From: an uncultured Burkholderiales bacterium
GTDB lineage: Bacteria > Pseudomonadota > Gammaproteobacteria > Burkholderiales > Burkholderiaceae_C
NCBI GenBank assembly: GCA_903871865.1
Contig: CAIQIL010000185.1
Span: forward strand, 1-6,617
DNA length: 6,617 bases
Reading direction: 5' to 3'
The notes under the pieces are model-generated. The model worked only from the letters and a program-made list of their open reading frames with translations, was not told where the DNA came from and ran no database searches. Every line of letters begins with the position of its first letter. Positions within the stretch are counted from its first letter, which is position 1. The position numbers and the translations under genes were made by a program. Below are positions 5,748-6,617 of the stretch, piece after piece.

Positions 5748-6617
5748 ATGTCTTTCATCCGTACGTCCCGCCACCTCCTGCACCCTGACAGCGGGATGCA
5801 ACACCCCGTGGCCAGCGAGGTCACGCCGCGTGGCGTTTACGAAGAGCGCCGCCTGTGGCTGAAGGCCGCGGGCGTGGCAGGCAGTGGCTTGCTGCTGGCG
5901 AATGGCAGCGAGGCCTGGGCCCAGGACGGCCAGGTCAAGCGCCCCGGCAAGCTGGCCGCGCTGGCCGGTGTGCGCAGCAGCGTGACCGGCGCCCAGGCCA
6001 TGGACAAGCTCACGCCCTACCAGGACGTCACCAGCTACAACAACTTCTACGAGTTCGGCACCGACAAGTCCGACCCGGCCGAGCATGCCGGCACCCTCAA
6101 GCCCCGTCCCTGGACGCTGAGCATCGAGGGCGAGGTGGGCAAGCCGCTCAAGCTGGGCCTGGACGACCTGCTGAAGGTGGCGCCCATGGAAGAGCGCATC
6201 TACCGCCTGCGCTGCGTGGAGGGCTGGTCCATGGTGATCCCGTGGGTGGGGTACTCGCTGGCCGCGCTGATCGCCAAGGCCGAGCCGACCAGCCGTGCCA
6301 AGTACGTCGAGTTCGTCAGCCTGGCCGACCCCAAGCAAATGCCCGGCGTGCGCTCGGCCGTGCTGGACTGGCCGTACATCGAAGGCCTGCGCATCGACGA
6401 GGCCATGCACCCGCTGACGCTGATGGCCTTTGGCCTGTACGGCGAGGTGCTGCCCAACCAGAACGGCGCGCCGCTGCGCCTGGTCGTGCCCTGGAAGTAC
6501 GGCTTCAAGAGCGCCAAGTCCATCGTCAAGATCCGCCTGGTCGAGAAGGAGCCGGCCTCGTCCTGGGTCAAGGCCAACCGCTCGGAGTACGGCTTCTACT
6601 CGAACGTGAACCCCAAG
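5748..6617 (+). CDS. msrP: Protein-methionine-sulfoxide reductase catalytic subunit MsrP (YedY), C-terminus cut by window edge
   Basis: MsrP is a periplasmic molybdopterin enzyme that reduces methionine sulfoxide in envelope proteins. It takes electrons from the haem-containing membrane partner MsrQ. The visible 290 residues begin with a long n-region and a twin-arginine signal, [10 protein letters not shown] (33-42). A hydrophobic stretch and AWA (56-58) give a likely Tat cleavage site. Family motifs are [20 protein letters not shown] (96-115), [10 protein letters not shown] (121-130), [17 protein letters not shown] (150-166), with C156 as the molybdenum ligand, and [10 protein letters not shown] (178-187). 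[19 protein letters not shown] (211-229) and [15 protein letters not shown] (248-262) follow. The last residues, [10 protein letters not shown], match a point about 50 residues before the end of the 334-aa E. coli protein, so the gene runs off the window and is not broken. The gene follows pstS after 105 bp. msrQ is the expected next gene but cannot be seen. Confidence 0.95.
   Translation, partial: MSFIRTSRHLLHPDSGMQHPVASEVTPRGVYEERRLWLKAAGVAGSGLLLANGSEAWAQDGQVKRPGKLAALAGVRSSVTGAQAMDKLTPYQDVTSYNNFYEFGTDKSDPAEHAGTLKPRPWTLSIEGEVGKPLKLGLDDLLKVAPMEERIYRLRCVEGWSMVIPWVGYSLAALIAKAEPTSRAKYVEFVSLADPKQMPGVRSAVLDWPYIEGLRIDEAMHPLTLMAFGLYGEVLPNQNGAPLRLVVPWKYGFKSAKSIVKIRLVEKEPASSWVKANRSEYGFYSNVNPK

Overview
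The window is very GC-rich, with strongly G/C-ending codons and short intergenic gaps. Its gene families read as those of a betaproteobacterium, most likely order Burkholderiales (Comamonadaceae/Sphaerotilaceae-like). This placement rests on protein similarity from memory and base composition, not on a search. No rRNA, tRNA, insertion sequence, integrase, CRISPR array or prophage gene is visible, so this looks like ordinary chromosome rather than an island.

Layout. The left part reads on the minus strand: a biotin-protein ligase (birA, 1-894, cut by the window edge a few residues before its expected C-terminus), preceded on the same strand by a small SET-domain protein lysine methyltransferase (948-1481). 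A 53-bp gap separates them and contains short TGGCGGTG-type repeats. The region 1482-1609 is a divergent intergenic region. It carries a 49-nt, almost perfectly phased alternating purine/pyrimidine tract (candidate Z-DNA) and a weak promoter-like element facing the SET gene. The right part reads on the plus strand: DNA topoisomerase III (topB, 1610-4393, 927 aa, with two zinc-finger/C-terminal repeat modules and an Ala/Lys-rich histone-H1-like tail), a periplasmic phosphate-binding protein (pstS, 4500-5642), and the Tat-exported molybdoenzyme MsrP (YedY; 5748-6617, cut by the window edge about 45-50 residues before its expected end).

How the genes relate. No single pathway unites them. birA activates biotin-dependent carboxylases, topB resolves DNA intermediates, pstS captures phosphate in the periplasm, and msrP repairs oxidised methionines of periplasmic proteins. 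Two pairings deserve thought. One is the divergent SET methyltransferase/topB pair, where a lysine methyltransferase of unknown target sits beside a protein with a lysine-rich tail. The other is pstS followed by msrP rather than by pstCAB, with a possible ECF-sigma-type promoter in front of msrP. I see no clearly undescribed system here; the most unusual DNA is the alternating tract at 1511-1559.
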